From NCBI GenBank assembly GCA_023014485.1, contig JAJOZX010000923.1:232501-296500 (forward strand): a stretch of DNA of 64,000 nt, read 5' to 3'. Shown piece after piece: positions 21,285 to 31,843 of the stretch (the stretch's first letter is position 1; every line of letters begins with the position of its first letter). The translations under genes were made by a program, and so were the position numbers. The stretch is from Bathynomus jamesi (lineage: Eukaryota > Arthropoda > Malacostraca > Isopoda > Cirolanidae). The notes under the pieces were generated by a model. It saw nothing but the letters and a program-made list of their open reading frames with translations. It was not told where the DNA came from and ran no database searches.

Positions 21285-21287
<3 letters not shown>
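21195..21287. repeat. degenerate minisatellite, GGCTTAGAAGGCTTAAT-like
   Basis: Several imperfect copies of GGCTTA(G)AAGGCTTAAT interleaved with AGCCAGTTG. Confidence 0.55.
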
Positions 21288-21327
<40 letters not shown>

Positions 21328-21335
<8 letters not shown>

Positions 21336-21452
21336 GATGAATTTCACAATTAAACACGTGAAATTAATGAATGAAGCAAACCCACAAGGAAAAAGAAAAA
21401 CGATTCCAAGGCCTTTCGTGTATTCAGAGCTACACCTCGTCAGGGAATATAT
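21328..21452 (-). repeat. hammerhead-bearing repeat, copy 3 (single arm)
   Basis: Minus-strand copy of the element in 17,405-17,517 and 19,480-19,588, from the hammerhead core to the GTGAAATTCATCCC end with (TA)n on both sides. Unlike the other two it is not a fold-back. Confidence 0.75.
21402..21449 (-). ncRNA. hammerhead ribozyme-like motif, full core
   Basis: On the minus strand: helix I ATTCC/GGAAT (5 perfect pairs), CTGACGA (21,443-21,437), helix II GTGTA/TACAC, GAAA (21,417-21,414), then AGGCCU giving a two-pair helix III and a C-U-U triplet. Every core position agrees with the hammerhead consensus. Confidence 0.7.
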
Positions 21453-21463
21453 TATATACATAC

Positions 21464-21537
<74 letters not shown>

Positions 21538-21551
21538 TGTATATATATATA
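21464..21551. repeat. (TA)n microsatellite block
   Basis: TA tracts broken by TACATA. Confidence 0.9.
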
Positions 21552-21553
21552 CA

Positions 21554-22344
21554 CAGTGTTGGGCACTAAAGCGTTAATCCGATAACAGTTAATTAACGAA
21601 GTTAACTTTTTTTAACGGACTATTAACGGAAGTTAATTTCCATTTATCGTTATTGGACCAGTTAACTTCCGATAACTCGATATTTAGTCTGTTAAAGTCC
21701 GTTAACACGTTAACTGCGAGGAGTCATTCACGGAAGATCACCGCTCCGCGAATGAATTCAAACCGCCATAACTTCAGTCTGCCAATTCCGTCCTCTGCCG
21801 TAGAGGAACGGCTGTTCTCTCTCGGCAAGGACATCCTGAGGCCCAAGAGGTCAAGACTGGCAGTTGGGCCTAACTTTGAGAAGTTGGTCTTTCTGAAGGG
21901 CAACCAGCACATTGTGTCATAGTCTTTAATAAATGTGCCTAAAATTTAATTTTACCTTTCAGTTCCCGCCATAATAATTCTCTGGTAAATTAAAATTTAG
22001 TTAATGGTTAGTGGTTACAAGAGTTTCAAAACATGTAATCAGTACATTTTTTATTAAAAATAAAAAAAAAAGTTATTAAGCAAAAAAGTTGCAAAACTTG
22101 ATAAAAATACAGTTAAATACCTATTTATTGTTGGATTTTGCATAAATAAACATTTTCTATGGGTTTTAAAGCTTTTTTCCTTGATTTTTTTAAATGTTAG
22201 TAAAGAAATAGTTATCGTTAACGGATTATCGTTAACTTCCGTTAACTTTGTAGTAAAATTATCGGATTATCGTTATCGGAGTTAAAATTGGGGTTAACGG
22301 ATTATCGTTATCGAAGTTAACTTTTTGGTTAACGGTGCCCACCA

Positions 22345-22347
<3 letters not shown>
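21554..22347 (+). mobile_element. hAT element, internally deleted, 794 bp
   Basis: Ends CAGTGTTGGGCAC and, inverted, CAGTGGTGGGCAC. Flanking 8-mers TATATACA and TATATATA match at 6 of 8 positions within TA repeats. Subterminal GTTAACGGATTATCGTTA repeats are present on both sides. Only the C-terminal end of the transposase remains. Confidence 0.85.
21740..21922 (+). pseudogene. hAT transposase C-terminal remnant
   Basis: LPIPSSAVEERLFSLGKDIL then KRSRLAVGPNFEKLVFLKGN, the hAT dimerisation block, ending just before the stop at 21,920. Confidence 0.85.
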
Positions 22348-22383
<36 letters not shown>

Positions 22384-22454
22384 CCCTTCAGAGGGGTCGA
22401 CCTCAGGTCGATCCTGAACCGTCGTTCAAACTCATCTAAAGTAACCTAAAGTAA

Positions 22455-22512
<58 letters not shown>

Positions 22513-22641
22513 TTATTTATCCGATGCAGTCCATAAGAATAGTTGCCAGATTGCACTATTTATTTAATTTGTATATATTTAATGGAGAGATGTTCTCCAT
22601 ATAATTAAGTTCTTGACAGTTCCAGTCGGCTTAGAAGTCAA

Positions 22642-22680
<39 letters not shown>
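22348..22680. repeat. three (TA)n blocks with short spacers
   Basis: TA runs at about 22,348-22,380, 22,457-22,507 and 22,646-22,676. No coding signal between them. Confidence 0.85.
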
Positions 22681-22681
<1 letters not shown>

Positions 22682-23048
22682 CCTGCAGTTAATCAGTTTT
22701 AAACGGTGCCGATATTGTGAGTTAATTGATAGTGCATAGCTATTTCTTTTTAAAAAAGTAAAAATCGCGGCGTATACCAAAAAAGTAAATAAAACAAAGT
22801 GAATTAATATATACAGCATTTGTTTTTTTTTCCGAGTCTCTTTGTGAGGAAAGTTTTTTTTTGAAGTGCCCGCAAATATCCCCCCATTATCCCCCGCAGC
22901 CACAGTCGAGAGGACCAATCAGTGAGAAGTATACAGCGTGCCACATCCCCTACCCTGGAGTAACGGAAAATTCTTTCCCTCACACAGCTTGAGTCATCCC
23001 CCACCCAATACCTCCCATAATACCCCCTTTTTGAGTCACTTCACCAAC
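22681..23048. other. probable LINE 5' region / unassigned
   Basis: No frame with a recognisable domain. The stretch just before the ORF1 start is likely LINE 5' untranslated sequence, but I cannot place its boundary. Confidence 0.35.
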
Positions 23049-23988
23049 ATGGAAATTAATGCATACCTGCAACTCTGTGGTATCTGTAAAGCTGCAACAT
23101 GAGACAGAGGCGATGAGGTGCGATTTTTGTCAGCTACTTTTTGATTTTAAATGCCTAGAATGGGGAGATGAAAAAATCTCCCTTATAACGAACGCAAAGC
23201 AGTTTAATGGATAAAATTTTTCTGCGAGAACTGCTTGACCGAATTAAACTCTTTTACGGTATTTAAAGCAGAAAGAGACTACGAGAAGAGAATGAAAGAG
23301 GAAAGTGGAAACAAAGAACAGTGGAAAACGGAAGAAACGGAGAAAGGCGAAATAGAAAAATTCAAATACCGTCACAAAACGAGGCCGAAAACACACAGGC
23401 GACAAAGAGTGTAAAGACAACACACAGCATAAGGGCAACGAAGGACACAAACACAACTAGCACAAATAGCACAAATAGGACAAGACAAGAGGGCAGTCAA
23501 GTAAACGAAGTAAAACTGTCCCCCAATAAGGAGCAAAAAACAAAAGCCAAGAGTAAATATGGGGAAGGAATTATATGCAGGTATTATATAAAAGATAATT
23601 GCAGATTTAAAAGAGGACAATGTATATATGAACATCCCCCAATATGCAATTTCTTCTATAATAATGGTCATTGTAAATTTGGAGACGGATGTAAATTCTA
23701 CCACCCGGACATTTGCAGGACTTACGCAAAATATGGAACCTGCAAATTCGGAAAAAATGCTACTATCAACATCTCCCGACGGACTCAACGAACAAAGGAA
23801 AAAGTTTAAATGACAATAGGAATAAAAATAACAATAGGAACAACAATAGGAACACAATAAGCGAACAAGAAAATTTTTTCAACATCTCAGACACCTTACG
23901 AATGCTAAATGTCATCCACATGCAGTTGACACAGCTGGAAACCCCCGAGCCAAATCGCTACCGGGTAAGAAGCTACCAATACAAGTAG
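23049..23988 (+). pseudogene. LINE ORF1: PHD-like finger + three CCCH zinc fingers, frameshifted
   Basis: ORF1 proteins of LINEs bind the element RNA. The ATG at 23,049 (MEINAYLQLCGICKA) opens a PHD/RING-like Cys pattern: CGIC, then in the next frame MRCDFCQLLFDFKCL, then FFCENCL. After a charged linker come three CCCH fingers in tandem: CRYYIKDNCRFKRGQCIYEH, CNFFYNNGHCKFGDGCKFYH and CRTYAKYGTCKFGK/KCYYQH. One A is missing in the A-run at 23,752-23,757, which breaks the third finger. The C-terminus (DTLRMLNVIHMQLTQLETPE) runs to a stop at 23,986-23,988. At least three small shifts and one stop separate the pieces. Confidence 0.8.
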
Positions 23989-24041
23989 GCGGAAACGGAT
24001 CTCTTTCGGAGGATCATAGGGCAACGAATCAAGCACTTGAA

Positions 24042-27000
24042 ATGCACAAGGGGCAACGAAAAACAGAGAACATAAAAATTGTCCTGGCTAATATTCAAGG
24101 AATAAGACCAAACCAATCACTCAATAAGGTTTCGTACCTGAAAGGATTTATGGACGAAACAAGGGCGGACATCGCATGCCTCACAGAAACTCATCTTAAA
24201 GATTGCCAAGGAAATTGTGAAAACTGCGAACATTGTATTGATAAGAAAGAGATAAATATAGAGGGCTTCAACTTACTAAGAGCGGATAGAACGACGAGAC
24301 GGAAAGGTGGCTGTGCTATATATGTACAGGAAGGTCATATGACAGAGACGATAATAAGTAAATCAAACAGCTATGTGGAACTCCTAGCAGTGAAAATAGA
24401 AAAACTAAACTTGATAGTAATAGTCATCTATAGACCTCCAAGCACCCCAACCGAAAAATTCTCGGAGGCCATTGATGACATTAGAAAGCTAATAAAGGCC
24501 ATAAACCCTCCATCCCCCAATATAATGATCTGCGGAGACTTTAACTTCCCATTTATAAAATACAAAAAGGTGAATAGGAATATATATATTCACCAGGACA
24601 AGGGGGGCACAAGAGAAGATCAGGAACAAGCAAAAATGTTGATGGCTCTCACAAACGAGTTTATGCTGACACAGGAGATAACAGAAAATACCAGAAAAAA
24701 TAACTGCCTGGATCTGGTATTCACGAATAACACGAACTTGATTGCTGATATAAAAATAACCCCAACCATTATCTCAGACCACAACTTAATCGAGATATCA
24801 ACAAATATGACGCAGCATTAGAAGACAATACACATATTGTGGAAAGAAGTAAATTCGGGGCCTTTAACTTAAACTCGAAGACTATAAATTGGGAAGCAAT
24901 CAGATCGCACATGGCCCAAATAGAATGGAGAACAATTTTCGAGAATAAAACAACTGAAGAAATGCTAACAACCTTGGAGAAAAAACGCTGAGAATTTTAG
25001 AAAAATATGCTCCGAAATCACAGCCAAAAGGAAAGAGGAGCTGGCTAGAAAGGCAAAAGAGAAGACTATTCCGCAAAAGAAAGAGAGTGGAGGCGAAGTT
25101 AGGAAACTGCGGAGATAATGACAGGAAAGCAATAAAAGAAAAACTGGAGGGTATCGATAGGGAAATACAAGCCCTGATTAAGGACCATACAGAGAGGGAA
25201 GAGGAAAAGGCGGTAGAAGCAATAAAGGAAAATCCAAAATACTTCTATAGCTATGCAAAAAGGAAAACAAAAACGCGCGCCGCTATTGGGCCCTTAAGGA
25301 CGGGAAATAATGAACTAACCGACGATCCAAAAGAAATATCTGATACATTGAGAGCTCAATATGAATCAGTTTTCAGTACCCCAAAAAGTGACAAAGCGAT
25401 ACCTGACATAAATGCATTCTTTGAAGAGGAATTGCAAGGAGAGTATATAACAGACTTTGATTTTACACCAGAAGATGTAGCGAGAGCTATAGGACAAATG
25501 AAACTACATTCAGCTGCAGGTCCGGACAATTGGAACGCATTATTGATTAAAAACTGTAAAAATGAAATAGCTACACCTTTATACTGGATATGGAGAAGAT
25601 CCCTAGACACTGGGGAAATACCGAGCATCTTGAAAAGAGCAAACATTGTCCCTATATATAAAGGAGGGGACAGATCTCAAGCAAAGAACTATAGACCAGT
25701 GTCATTGACGTCCCACCTCACCAAAGTATTTGAAAGAATAGTTAGAGAGAAAATTTATGATTTCCTGGAGACACGGGAAAGATTCAACGAAAATCAGCAT
25801 GGATTCCGATCAGGTAGATCATGCCTATCACAACTAATAGAGCACTACAACAATATCCTAGATGCATTGGAAGGCAATGACAACTACGATGTTATATACA
25901 CAGATTTTGCTAAAGCTTTCGATAAATGTGACCATGGTATAATAGCACATAAAATTAAAGACATGGGAATAACAGGCAAAGTGGGAAAATGGATCTACAA
26001 CTTCCTTAGTGATCGTCTGCAGGTCGTCAAAATTCAAGGTATATCATCATCAGAATCGGAAGTACGCAGCTCAGTACCACAAGGGACAGTACTGGCCCCA
26101 CTCCTGTTCATTATCATGCTAACAGACATAGACAGCGGAGTAAACAGCAATAGTATAGTAACATCCTTTGCAGACGATACAAAGATCAGCAGAAAAATCA
26201 GCGATGTACATGACGTGGAGGCCTTGCAGAGGGACACGAACAAAATATACAAATGGTCAGAAGACAACAACATGTCATTCAACGCCGAGAAATTTCAGCT
26301 CTTGAGATATGGTAGAAAAGAAGAACTTAAACAGACTGCATATTATGCTCCAGATAGACAGGAAATTCAGAGAAGCATGAAAGCGATTGATCTCGGGATA
26401 ATAATGACAGATGATGCGAAATTCGAAACACAAAATCAGATAGCGATAAATAAAGCAAAAAGAGTCGCCGGACAGGTTCTAAGAACGTTCAAGAGAAGGG
26501 ACAGGACAGTAATGATTCCCCTGCTAAAAACACTGATTATACCAAAACTTGAATACTGCTCAGTTTTGACGTCCCCATATAAAAAGGAAGAAACTAATAA
26601 ACTAGAAGAAACGCAAAGGCATTTCACAGCCAAGATTGATGGCTGCAAAGAACTCAACTACTGGGAAAGACTACGTAAACTAAATCTGTACTCACTGGAA
26701 AGAAGAAGAGAGAGGTACATCATAATCTACATATGGAAAATGATCGAAAAACTGGTACCAAACCTAACACTAAACCCAATTACCATTCAAACAACACTGG
26801 AAAATAGGAAAGGCAGAATATGTAGTGTTCCCAAATTAAAGGCAAGACAAGGGACCTCCTCAACCCTGAAGGAAAATAGCTTGGTTGTCAGGGGGCCAAG
26901 ACTTTTCAACCAGCTTCCTAAGGACCTTAGAAACGTAACGGGGGTCAAAGTTGAAGTCTTCAAGAAAAGACTGGATGCCTGGTTCAGGACAGTACCAGGT

Positions 27001-27105
27001 GAGCCTGGCGTGCCTGGCTATGTACGGTGGAGAGCGCAAGAAAGCAACTCGCTCCTCCACCAGGCCAGATCTAGAGGCGGGGCCACCAGCTTGACCTCCG
27101 TGTGA
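24042..27105 (+). pseudogene. LINE ORF2: endonuclease + reverse transcriptase, two frameshifts
   Basis: Nicks target DNA and reverse transcribes the element RNA. The ATG at 24,042 lies 53 bp after the ORF1 stop. The endonuclease shows VLANIQGIRPN, CLTETHL, VIYRPP, CGDFNFP, LDLVFTNN and SDHNLIE. The frame slips near 24,800 (continuing DINKYDAALEDNTHIVERSK) and again near 24,985 in an A-run, then is clean to 27,105. RT motifs: IVPIYKGGDRSQAKNYRPVS, NENQHGFRSGRSC, YTDFAKAFDKCDH, SSVPQGTVLAPLLF, SFADDTKISRK (catalytic DD at 26,173-26,178) and DLGIIMTDDAKF. The conserved C-terminal domain ends TSLTSV. The RT half is intact. Confidence 0.92.
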
Positions 27106-27168
27106 AGAGAGACCAACGCACGAAACAACATAAGGTTCATAAGGTATATATATATATATATATATATA

Positions 27169-27411
27169 ACTTTTGTAGTGCCGTCAACTTTAGCGTAGAA
27201 TAATCAAATAATATCATATACTTTGAATAATAAAACACAACTATGTCATTCTGTTTATTTAGTTGAGTTATTTAACATGGAATCAATTATTTAACATACA
27301 CTTATTTGAGAAATGTAGAGGTAATATACAATCAAAATAATAATAATAGTAGAAGAAATCTATATACACCCAAAATACACACTTTAAGAGAGGAATATAT
27401 ATATATATATA
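27169..27411. other. AT-rich intergenic, nothing recognised
   Basis: Short spacer between the LINE tail and the LTR palindrome, with a small TA run at its right edge. Confidence 0.5.
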
Positions 27412-28598
27412 TACACACAAACTCAGAATGGTTCCCTGAGAACATTATATGTTAAACACAGACCGTGCATGGAACAAGGAACTCTTCTGGGAAAATTAAA
27501 TCCACTATAGTCCGAATAAGTAATGGTAAATGACAAATACCATAGTTTTTTTTTCCTTTTTCATGATTTTAGCCCGACGTGGGCAACGGGTCTCTCGCAA
27601 AGAGATCCCATAAATATAGCTTCCCTCACCAGCTATCTGCAAAGCAGACAGGATCCAGCTTTGGGACGTGGATCTAGGGTTTAAAGCAAGCCTAGATCCC
27701 TACACTCAGAACCTCTATATAAGTAAAAGACTCGTTGCATTCACGTCGTGTTGAATAAATCAAAGAAAAAGGGGGTAACTATTGTATTTATAGCCAAAAA
27801 AAACCAAAACTTAAACCTCAACCGGGACATTGAGCGTCCACTTTTCAAGGCACGAAACACGTCCGTTTAGTATACACAAACTCAGAATGGTTCCCTGAGA
27901 ACATTATATGTTAACACAGACCGTGCATGGAACAAGGAACTCTTCTGGGAAAATTAAATCCACTATAGTCCGAATAAGTAATGGGATCTCTTTGCGAGAG
28001 ACCCGTTGCCCACGTCGGGCTAAAATCATGAAAAAGGAAAAAAAACTATGGTATTTGTCATTTACCATTACTTATTCGGACTATAGTGGATTTAATTTTC
28101 CCAGAAGAGTTCCTTGTTCCATGCACGGTCTGTGTTTAACATATAATGTTCTCAGGGAACCATTCTGAGTTTGTGTATACTAAACGGACGTGTTTCGTGC
28201 CTTGAAAAGTGGACGCTCAATGTCCCGGTTGAGGTTTAAGTTTTGGTTTTTTTTGGCTATAAATACAATAGTTACCCCCTTTTTCTTTGATTTATTCAAC
28301 ACGACGTGAATGCAACGAGTCTTTTACTTATATAGAGGTTCTGAGTGTAGGGATCTAGGCTTGCTTTAAACCCTAGATCCACGTCCCAAAGCTGGATCCT
28401 GTCTGCTTTGCAGATAGCTGGTGAGGGAAGCTATATTTATGGGATCTCTTTGCGAGAGACCCGTTGCCCACGTCGGGCTAAAATCATGAAAAAGGAAAAA
28501 AAACTATGGTATTTGTCATTTACCATTACTTATTCGGACTATAGTGGATTTAATTTTCCCAGAAGAGTTCCTTGTTCCATGCACGGTCTGTGTTTAAC

Positions 28599-28605
<7 letters not shown>
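27412..28605. repeat. palindrome of LTR-like units (family L)
   Basis: A full unit on plus (27,412-27,870), a partial plus unit (27,871-27,983), then the mirror image on minus to about 28,600. Each full unit starts near ACTCAGAATGGTTCCCTGAG and TGTTAA(A)CACAGACCGTGC. It contains CTCTATATAAG (TATA-like) and about 35 bp later AATAAA, and ends near AAGGCACGAAACACGTCCG. The order resembles U3-TATA-R-poly(A) of an LTR. A diverged pair lies at 41,880-42,775. No reverse-transcriptase body is present. Confidence 0.7.
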
Positions 28606-28641
<36 letters not shown>

Positions 28642-29016
28642 TCTTAAATAATAATAATAGTACATTAGAAATCTATATACACGTTTAATATATGTACGCG
28701 CATCTACACACTTATATATAAACTTCAAAATAGTGCAGAAGAATTCCAATGCATGGACAATATATACATGAAGATATACGCACTTTATGTTCTATTACGT
28801 TTAATTAAAATACTAAACTCGCATGTGATCGAGTCAACAGTTACATCCTCGTTGCTTTGACTCTGCAGTAAATATGATTTAACATTATTTAACCACTCAA
28901 AGTACCCGGGTACGAGGGTTTATTCTTTCTAATCCGAGCTTTTCAACCGTGAACTCTTCTTCACAACGCATATCAACAACTGAAGTAATCTTCTAAATCG
29001 TGCCGACAGCTGCCCA
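28606..29016. other. intergenic with (TA)n at left edge
   Basis: No recognised feature apart from TA repeats. Confidence 0.45.
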
Positions 29017-29830
29017 TTATATAAAGAAATAGCTCTTCAGGGTGAAAGTGTAGGTGAGGGCAGCCTTGTACCGCTCAAATCCTTTGTACCAAAGTTCAAG
29101 ATATCTCGAAGAGTATATATCTTTTAAATACGCATCCAGTTCTAATCCATTCTTGCCTTGTTCAGTCCTACACTCGGCAAACCCGTAGAGCAGAGCGGTG
29201 TATGCGTATTCAAGAACCGTGTCAAAATAAAACATATCGGCAACACGCGCATCTAATATAGGCTTTAGCTTGCGGAAACCGACGACTTCAAACATTCTGT
29301 CGAGAATGAAACGGTTTCGCGTGGGGGCAAGGACGTTATTATCAGCTGCATTCTTCCACATCAACCGTATATCAATGCATGGCTGGTCTCGATTTATACA
29401 CAACGTACAAATAACAGCGTATGAGGATGCATCACTAATTTGCTTTCTTCTTGTGCCTACACCTGCAGGTATTTTATAACGGTCCTCCACCCCACTTATC
29501 AAACGCCACGAAGATTCTGTTCATCTCCTCAACACTTAAATAAATTACGTTCCGTTTGCCAGAGTTTGATTGTCTACAACCCGTTTCAAGTACATAATTA
29601 ACAGTGCCAGTTTTACGCCTGAACACACGCACTGACTTCGTCACGGACACGTCGTATACGGCATTGATGATACTGTTCAACGGAAGCTCCATCGTATATT
29701 GGTTTTCCTTTTCTGAGGAGTGCACGTCCAGTCGTATCAAACGCTAAGGTAACTATGACAGCCGGTGCGCGGTTTGGCTCTGTGGGAGGTATGGGGGAAC
29801 GAGTCACACGGGCGCGTCATACCAAGCGTT
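29017..29830 (-). pseudogene. unrecognised gene, frameshifted, higher GC
   Basis: I do not recognise the product. On the minus strand a Met-initiated frame (MELPLNSIINAVYDVSVTKS, near 29,690) runs into RNVIYLSVEEMNRIFVAFDK and stops at 29,474. A second frame overlapping it continues DRYKIPAGVGTRRKQISDAS, LAPTRNRFILDRMFEVVGFR, LDARVADMFYFDTVLEYAYT and GFAECRTEQGKNGLELDAYL to a stop at 29,017. The overlap suggests one protein of about 220 or more residues split by one frameshift. Base composition is more GC-rich than the flanks and there is no TIR or LTR next to it. It could be virus-derived, from an unknown element, or an unlisted host gene. None is supported. Confidence 0.45.
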
Positions 29831-29894
29831 AGTGATTCATATGAATACTCGTATCCCATAAGAACTTCAGTATGAGACGAGGTATGCCTGCGAA

Positions 29895-30190
29895 AAGTTC
29901 TCCTTCTCTCCTCCTCTCTCCTCTCTCTCTCTCTCTCTCTTAGGTTACCTACCTAGATCAGGTTAGGCTTGGGGGAGTAAACCCAGTCTCCCTTCATGCA
30001 GCTTGGGGTTAAACACTCTCCCCCTTGCTTGCATACCCCCTCCTCCTTGGGTGCCAACCCCCTCCCCCATCGGTGCCAACCCCCTCCCCATCGGTGCCAA
30101 CGCTCCTCCCCCATTTGCAACATTTGATCAACATTGCAATTGATTTGCACTCGTCCATTTTGCGGTCGTACTACTACGCTCGGCTCGCAT
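29895..30190 (-). repeat. G-rich dispersed repeat R2, copy 2, with internal minisatellite
   Basis: Inverted relative of 20,850-21,130. Contains three tandem copies of a ~23-bp unit, TCGGTGCCAACCCCCTCCCC-like (about 30,045-30,110), and (CT)n at its left edge (29,921-29,940). Confidence 0.75.
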
Positions 30191-30446
30191 ACCGGCGACC
30201 GTTTGTTCAATTCACCCGTGGGCTACAGACACTTATTAAATGTCCGAGTCTAAAGTCCCTGTTTTATACGAAAGCCATTTAAATAAAGCTTTCGTTTTTC
30301 TGCAGTGATACTGGAGTCCTCCTCTTTGGAAGAGATGAAAGAAGCTTTTTTTTACCCTCCGAAGAGGGTGAAACGATCGTTACCGAAACCTGAAGGACTT
30401 AAAAACAAACTTTTAACGTTTGAATTGGTTTTATTTTCTCTTATTC

Positions 30447-30449
<3 letters not shown>

Positions 30450-30496
<47 letters not shown>
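30450..30496. repeat. (CT)n microsatellite
   Basis: Pure CT run directly before the 5S-like SINE. Confidence 0.95.
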
Positions 30497-30498
<2 letters not shown>

Positions 30499-30645
30499 GT
30501 CTGGGTAGTAGTTGAATGGGAGACCGTCCTCTGCGCCCAGATTATGTAGCGATCCGTGGTTCGGATCCCACGTAAAGCTGTAGGTCCCCTCCGTCATATG
30601 ACCTTAGATGTTGCGAAGGAAGTTAAACAACCCCAATTAAAAAAA
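30497..30645 (+). mobile_element. 5S rRNA-derived SINE, copy 2
   Basis: GGGTCTGGGTAGTAGTTGAA then TGGGAGACCG matches the 5S internal promoter. The body has GTGGTTCGGATCCCACGTAA and TGCGAAGGAAGTTAAACAAC, then an A-rich tail. Its 5' end is lost into (CT)n. Confidence 0.78.
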
Positions 30646-30827
30646 AATTTATATATATAATGATAGGCAGATAGATAGATAGATATAAGCTATGTTTTTG
30701 GCGTATATGTTAGTAGATTAAATAATAAGTAGGAGAAATGCTTCACTGTTTTTAACAAAGCACCACTCTGCCCATACACTCATTCAAGGTACGAGTAGCT
30801 CGTAATATCACTGTGAAGTACATAGAG

Positions 30828-30906
30828 CAGTGGTACTCATTGCGCGGCTCGCGAGCCAAATGCGCTATATATATTTGGCTCGCGAGGCGCCCAGTGAATA
30901 CCACTG
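30828..30906. mobile_element. hAT micro-MITE, 79 bp, perfect 8-bp TSD
   Basis: Almost entirely palindromic: CAGTGGTACTCATTGCGCGG and, inverted, CAGTGGTATTCACTGGGCGC. The 8 bp outside are identical, ACATAGAG (30,820-30,827 and 30,907-30,914). Confidence 0.92.
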
Positions 30907-31725
30907 ACATAGAGGGTCAACGTTCTAAAGAGGCTTCCAGTATGTGGCTCATCAGTCATAACCACTGGAAGCAACAATGCTCTTTGTTATCATAATTGAA
31001 TGAGCGGTGAAAGTCATAATCACTTCCGTGCTTGTTTCGATAGTTTGCATTACAAACACCTCTTGCTTTTTAGCTCCGGGTGCATGATTTATCAGGAACA
31101 AGATTTACCGAAAGTTTGGTTTTCCCCTCGCCACTGCCACACAAATATATTCGTTCCAATCACAAGGGCATTCGTGTTACGTAATGCTTACTCTACATAA
31201 ACTGGACTATCAGCTTTTATTCATGCCTTTAGTTTATTTCGGTAAAATGCAGGTGAGCGTCAGTAATCTGGCGTTCCAAAGTTCAGCAACTCCCAAAATC
31301 CGGCAACTCCCAAAATTCGGCAGAACTTAAAAAATAATAAAAAAATTCATATTTTCACTACTCTAGCAGTTTTCTCCAAAACCCGCCACGCGCCGAATTG
31401 TTGTTCCGGTGCTGCTCTAGCCCACGCCTGCACCCACCAGCTTTCTCTTTATTTACTTGTGGTAAGTCGGATGCTTTGCTCGGTCTTTGTCTGTTCTTTC
31501 TGTGCTTAAAATGCTTAAAATATATACATTCCAAGATCCGGAAAATTCCATAATATGGCAACTGCTTGGTCCAAGGGTGCCGGATTATCAAAATTCACCT
31601 GTACTGACACTAAGTTACCGGTAACTATTAGAAACTTTTATATGAACATTTTCAACTTACGAATATAATCAAATTAGAAGCAAAATTATAATTTAACCTA
31701 ACCTACTTCAATTCCACCTAATATA
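30907..31725. other. intergenic, nothing recognised
   Basis: Short frames only. Words such as CCGGCAACTCCCAAAATCCG near 31,290 and similar ones near 31,540 hint at an old pogo-like or MITE relic, but I could not pair its ends. Confidence 0.4.
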
Positions 31726-31843
31726 CAGGGTGTCCATAAATTATTCACCCCATTATAAGCCTTAATAAATTCGTTATTGTAGGAGCTATCTTAAAACGGT
31801 TTGCGGCAATTAATAACACAACTCAAGAAATTTTTGTTTTAAT

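Larger units (their letters stand above)
23049..27150 (+). mobile_element. LINE copy 3, near full length (CR1/Jockey-like)
   Basis: Two open reading frames in order: ORF1 with zinc fingers, ORF2 with an apurinic-type endonuclease and reverse transcriptase. No RNase H was seen. It ends in a (TA)n tail (27,146-27,168). It is the most complete of four family members in the window (3,754; 5,778; 23,049; minus strand 62,580). Confidence 0.92.

Noticed and set aside
29017..29502. Endogenous virus gene
   Set aside because: Composition and orphan status are suggestive, but I recognise no viral family motif, so it is listed as unrecognised.
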